A stretch of 43,269 bases of DNA from Nemertoderma westbladi (Eukaryota; Xenacoelomorpha; Nemertodermatida; Nemertodermatidae), in contig JAUCBJ010007653.1 in the NCBI GenBank assembly GCA_032718475.1, positions 1 to 43,269 of the forward strand. Reading direction: 5' to 3'. Within the stretch, counting starts at the first letter, position 1. Every line of letters begins with the position of its first letter. This document shows positions 39,547 to 43,269 of this stretch, in pieces. Under the pieces are notes generated by a model. The model saw nothing but the letters and a program-made list of their open reading frames with translations, ran no database searches and was not told the origin of the DNA. The position numbers and the translations under genes are program-made.

Positions 39547-39810
39547 ATACTTTCTAACGAATATTGTTATAGCTGATTCTGGTGGCGGGTGTTGGTATCG
39601 GGGTGAATTGAGTATTATTTTGTTTTAATTAAAAATTATATTTTAAGGTTTTGTTATAATGTTTTGAAATGGGTAGGGGAGACCGGGGTGGTTTGGCACG
39701 TGGGTGGATTGGCATACATGCCTTTTGAGGGACTTGCTGAATGTGGATTCTTTAATCAACTTAGGGTGAGTACAAAACAAAGAACCAATTAAGTAACCTG
39801 AATAATCTTG

Positions 39811-40011
39811 TAACATGTGTTAACTTTCGTTTATTGTTTTGGTTCCCCCAACGCGCCTCTGCAACACGCCTCTGTTCCTTTACTAACCTGCTCTTTTAAA
39901 TGGCAATGGGACGGACCTAACGCTCTTTGGGACCTAACGTGACTTTACCTATTTGTTTTGTACAGTGGGTCTTGGGTCTTTGTTTGGTCTTTGTTTTGTA
40001 CTCACCCCTCA
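39811..40011 (+). repeat. Dispersed repeat, copy 3
   Basis: Duplicated counterpart of 34262-34462 and homologous to 455-622. Confidence 0.75.
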
Positions 40012-40137
40012 ATTTATAATACTATATCTGAAATTGGAAACTGAAAAAATTAAATTTAAATTTAATGCAATTGGCGTTTCTCTGGGTAACATTTTCAAAA
40101 CACATTGGTCTAATTACTCTAATATTTAAACCATCTA

Positions 40138-40365
40138 AAGGCCCGTTCATATCCAACGGAACGGTACACCGCGCGGTGTACCGCAGGGCCAGCGGTGCAC
40201 CGCTGACTGTGAACGACCCAACAAGTAGTTGTGCGCTAAACCGCGCGGTTTACCGCAGCCCATTTAAATAATGTTAAAACAATTAATGTAATTTCCTGTT
40301 GAATTCACAGTCGACAGATAGACAATCAGTTACCGCAACGGTACCGTTGGGTATGAACGGGGCTT
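40138..40365. mobile_element. Palindrome-rich MITE (copy 2)
   Basis: Duplicated counterpart of 34589-34816 at an offset of 5549, with the same terminal repeats and the same CCGCGCGG-centred palindromes. It was copied by the segmental duplication, not by transposition. Confidence 0.7.
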
Positions 40366-40368
40366 AAG

Positions 40369-41119
40369 ACAAGTTGGACAGTGCTGGATCATAGTTACAC
40401 ATTCATTCATAAACCAAGCTTCATCAACTCAGGTGGAACCTTAGTACCTAGGAGTAACAATTTAAAGTCCTTGGGTTACAACATTTCAAACATCCCCAAA
40501 TCTGAATGTGTACTACGACATACCCTTCAGTCAATATTTTCATTGTCACACTCATTCCATCTCCAATGTTGGACTAGCAGATGGCTTGATGCGGACACGG
40601 TATTTTATTTATGGCGATCATTGGCTGTTCCAGTAATCACATATAGGCTGAAATACGACATCGAGGTACTTAGCAAGAGTGATAAGGACGCCCTTGACTC
40701 AACCTATAGAAAAACATTACGGAGTCTACTACATGTGGGTCCCTAATGTCAATATAGGCACACTATCCTTCTTCTAAGGACACTACCAATAACTTAGGAA
40801 GCGCTACGGCTCTGTGTAGGATCCCTGCAACGGGCCCTAGTCAGCCCAAATTAATCTTTGCAACATAGCCTTAGATTAGCCCTAGACTCCAATGGTGGCA
40901 GACCTTATGAAGGTCTCATTAGCGGCTATCTAAAAGGCATTCGTCTTTTCGCACTTCCTGTGGTATTCTCTCTGGCACATTATTGTTACTCAAAGGAACT
41001 GCTTTCTCGCATTAGCCCAGGCAAACCTGCAACAGCACATCTAATTTACACTGACTTCCTTCTCACTTGTTTTCGCCTGAAAACCGTAAATTTTCACCAA
41101 AAAAAGAGGCAAATACGAG
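40369..41119 (+). pseudogene. Second non-LTR reverse transcriptase relic (copy 2)
   Basis: Duplicated counterpart of 34820-35570 with the same breaks (LWRSLAVPVITYRLKYDIEV present, stop at about 40746). Confidence 0.6.
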
Positions 41120-41677
41120 AGTTTTTTAACGTATTAGTGGCAAAGATGTGTACCATTAATGGCGCCATGTACCATAAGGGATTTTATCTCATTTTGTCGA
41201 ACCTGTGTGATTGTAATATCATAATAATGCAGTTTAATTGCAATCCTAATTCAATTGTATAATTTAATTGTTAATAGGTTAATTCTAATTTGATAATTAC
41301 TGTATAACCGTAAAGTTCTCTACATGATCTAGGTGTATATATCACTTCATATATACTGCATTATATTACGTAAAATGTCAGTCTCATAGTGCAATTTTAA
41401 TTAGTTTTTATTTTGTGTAATGAGGTAACTTAACTGAAGATAGTCAATTAAATTCTTGATAAAATGAGAACTCATACTAAGCAAATGAGTTAACAAACAG
41501 ATTGGAAGATATGAGCGAATTAGACCAAAACAAGCTAAATGTCCCAACCTTCCCCTATTTTACTACAAAAAATAAAAATTTACTTTTTATGTATCTTTTT
41601 TTATGTAAATTTTAAAGATTTATGTATCTGTTATAAGAAAAACAATTGGTACTGAAAAAAAAATAATACTCTGGATG
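41120..41677. other. AT-rich tail of duplication copy 2
   Basis: Counterpart of 35571-36129. No gene is seen. Confidence 0.5.
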
Positions 41678-42110
41678 TTAACCCTATTAGTACCAGGCTA
41701 TAAAATGTTGTATACCGGGGAGGGGGGGGGGGGGGGGGGGTGTCATATTGACCCACCCCCCCCCCCCCCCCCCTAAAATCTACAAAATTAAAAATAAACG
41801 TCTGATTTTTGTTTGTACGTAGATTTCACTAGTCTGAACCAGACCGAAAAAACTACTACTACTATTACTATAGTATACTATGTACTATACTATAACTATT
41901 ACTTAGTTTGTTATTTTGCAGCATAAAAATTTCAAGTAAGTGAGCAATTTTCAAAAAATTTGAAAGTTACAATTTTCAGCTAATGTTTTTTCGGTTTTCT
42001 GGGGCGCTGAATCCATTTGAAGATATTTAAAATGATCTGATTACTATAAATAGCAGTTATAGAAATCTACGTAGCCAAAAAATGAAAAAAACAAATAAAC
42101 GGTAATTGGG
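41678..42110. mobile_element. Partial piggyBac-like element, inverted relative to 27935-29501
   Basis: Starts with TTAACCCTATTAGTACC and ATAAAATGTTGTATACCGGGG, the reverse complement of the right end of 27935-29501. A long G-run, GTCATATTGAC and a long C-run follow, then AAAATCTACAAAATT and further matches to the complement of 29100-29430. Similarity fades near 42110, so this copy is truncated and lacks the 162-bp repeats. It has an insertion of CTACTACTACTATT-like simple sequence near 41857-41925. Confidence 0.78.
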
Positions 42111-42690
42111 ACGTCGTGGAGAACTAAAAATAAAAAGTAAAAATAAAAAAAATAAAAAATTAATTAATTAATTCGCAAAGATCAGCCACCGTATATCATT
42201 ATATTTTTAGTAAAAATTAATTATTGTAATGTCTAGAATAACACAATTGTGAGTGGATTTTTTCCAAAAATTACCAGCAGTGTCTCACCCCGTCTATTCA
42301 GAATTGCAGAGTACATACACTACAGGGTGTATGTATTTTTGTACAGACTGACTGTTGTCTGTAGTGTATGTATGAACCGGTACGTCTGTACCGGTGATGC
42401 CGGTATATGCGACCATTCGAATTTCGTTTAGAATTAAGTTTTGTGCCTCTATGGTATTTTTACTTAAGTGTGTTTGTTTACAATAATGTTGAATTATTCG
42501 ATTGTTTTATTATACCCCGCCGGGGCGAAATCCGGGCCTATAGAATCTTCATAAATAATAAAAAAGATGCAGAAAGGCGACATAGCCAAATAGCCAGGCC
42601 TATGCTAGGGATATTTTCTCATATCACAAGCAATACTGTACACCCCAAACATATAGAAAAATAACCGCGCTCACACACATATTAAATACC
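42111..42690. other. AT-rich non-coding sequence
   Basis: A poly-A/AATAAAAAA-rich stretch up to about 42170, then the hairpin region at 42312-42395 and unassigned sequence. Open frames of 60 and 85 codons at 42249 and 42407 have no recognisable domain. Confidence 0.5.
42312..42395. repeat. Two adjacent hairpins
   Basis: TACATACACTACAG (42312-42325) pairs with CTGTAGTGTATGTA (42359-42372), and directly after it ACCGGTAC pairs with GTACCGGT around a GTCT loop (42376-42395). Both are perfect. They may be the end structure of an unrecognised element. Confidence 0.75.
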
Positions 42691-43176
42691 ACGCGTTGCC
42701 GTCAATCCTGGCACCACAGGGCGGATGGACGCCGACGAGATCTCAAAGGAATGTCACCAAATCCCCAAATACTAGTCAACGATATTATTACGTATGGGGG
42801 GGAGAACTGGGATATGTCATCACAAAAAGTAGATGTTGGTATGGTATGTACTTGCAAAAACAGAATCGTGGCTTGATGATAGCATTACTGATGTAGCCAG
42901 CGATATTGAACAAATGTGTTCACGTAGGCGAGACAGGGCAGGCCGAGATGGAGGTAGGTGGTATAGTCTTAAACAGATATCCACGAAAGACTACAGTACA
43001 AACATTGATATGACCCCTGTTATTGATTTAAAGTCGAAGTCTATAATTAAAAATCCTACACGTACTGCACTCCCAGTACAGCCTCATGCATTATGGAGCG
43101 AATGCAGTACGTGTGATGGGCGTGGGTAATCCAGGAATTTCTTAAAACGCCTCTAAAAGGATAGGCCTAGGCCTAA
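42691..43176 (+). other. Unassigned region with a 98-codon open frame
   Basis: The longest frame, 42833-43129, contains SWLDDSITDVASDIEQMCSR, but I recognise no domain, signal peptide or repeat in it. It could be an exon or chance. No gene is called. Confidence 0.3.
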
Positions 43177-43230
43177 CTGGCCTTGAAGATGCAGATAATC
43201 ACACGAAAGTTATGTGCGATATTGTATCTT
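43177..43230 (+). pseudogene. Short relic of the RTE-like reverse transcriptase tail
   Basis: ACTGGCCTTGAAGATGCAGA matches ACTGGCCTTGAAGATGCGGA in the reverse transcriptase tail (32743 and 37860). The translation TGLEDADNHTKVM is close to TGLEDADDLANVM. Similarity covers only about 45 bases, so this is a small decayed fragment of the same lineage. Confidence 0.5.
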
Positions 43231-43269
43231 TATACCATGGACACGGTGTTCAGATTATTTCCATACTCT

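Larger units (their letters stand above)
36130..41677 (+). repeat. Tandem segmental duplication, copy 2 (5548 bp)
   Basis: Direct repeat of 31041-36129, about 460 bp longer mainly because the minisatellite has six more 72-bp dimers. The right end coincides exactly with the TTAA of the piggyBac-like fragment at 41678. Single-base differences I noticed include CCAATGC/CCAGTGC, TTTCGAAAC/TTTCAAAAC and TTCACAT/TTCATAT. Near identity over 5 kb means a very recent event, or two haplotypes joined in assembly. Confidence 0.95.

Noticed and set aside
29498-41681. Composite transposon carrying the peptide genes between two TTAA elements
   Set aside because: The stretch lies outside both elements, not between their outer ends, and no transposase is present.

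Overview
The window is eukaryotic, repeat-dominated accessory DNA. It most likely comes from an invertebrate animal: it has a BEL/Pao-type LTR element, a Ty3/gypsy element, non-LTR reverse transcriptase relics, TTAA-flanked piggyBac-like elements, hammerhead-bearing short repeats and large minisatellites. There are no rRNA or tRNA genes and no conserved housekeeping genes. The species cannot be fixed from the sequence. Only one plausible host gene is visible, an 87-residue secreted cysteine-rich peptide, and it occurs twice inside a young tandem duplication.

Layout, left to right. 1-3380: diverged tandem repeats, a relic of a non-LTR retrotransposon C-terminus, and two members of a short inverted-repeat family. 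Each member carries a type I hammerhead ribozyme motif; the one at 1935-1980 is well formed. 3381-18266: one minisatellite of a 39-bp unit, about 294 copies, split by a Ty3/gypsy element at 14292-17723. The gypsy element has 89-bp LTRs, a 5-bp target duplication (TGTAA), and an internal deletion that fuses gag to the end of the reverse transcriptase. 19152-27264: a BEL/Pao-type element with 544-bp LTRs that differ at about 3 positions and a 5-bp target duplication (CAAAT). It keeps a gag and aspartic protease reading frame and a long upstream frame separated from it by one UAG. It has no reverse transcriptase, RNase H or integrase; those are replaced by structured, tandemly repeated non-coding DNA with a 61-bp perfect inverted repeat. 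27265-27742: a reverse transcriptase relic on the minus strand. 27935-29501: a TTAA-flanked piggyBac-like non-autonomous element with G-tract/C-tract hairpins and five ~162-bp internal repeats.

30783-41677 holds a broken RTE-like reverse transcriptase and a direct tandem duplication (31041-36129 and 36130-41677). Each copy carries the reverse transcriptase remnant, a 36-bp minisatellite (about 12 units in copy 1, 24 in copy 2), the cysteine-rich peptide gene, a dispersed repeat, a palindrome-rich MITE and a second LINE relic. The copies are almost identical outside the minisatellite, so the duplication is recent or an assembly product. 41678-42110 is an inverted partial copy of the piggyBac-like element. 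The remainder is AT-rich or unassigned, with a last short echo of the reverse transcriptase tail near 43177.

The elements do not form one pathway. The window reads as a nested record of insertions: gypsy into satellite, BEL close to or into a LINE relic, and a MITE next to a LINE relic, followed by a duplication that doubled a small secreted-peptide gene.
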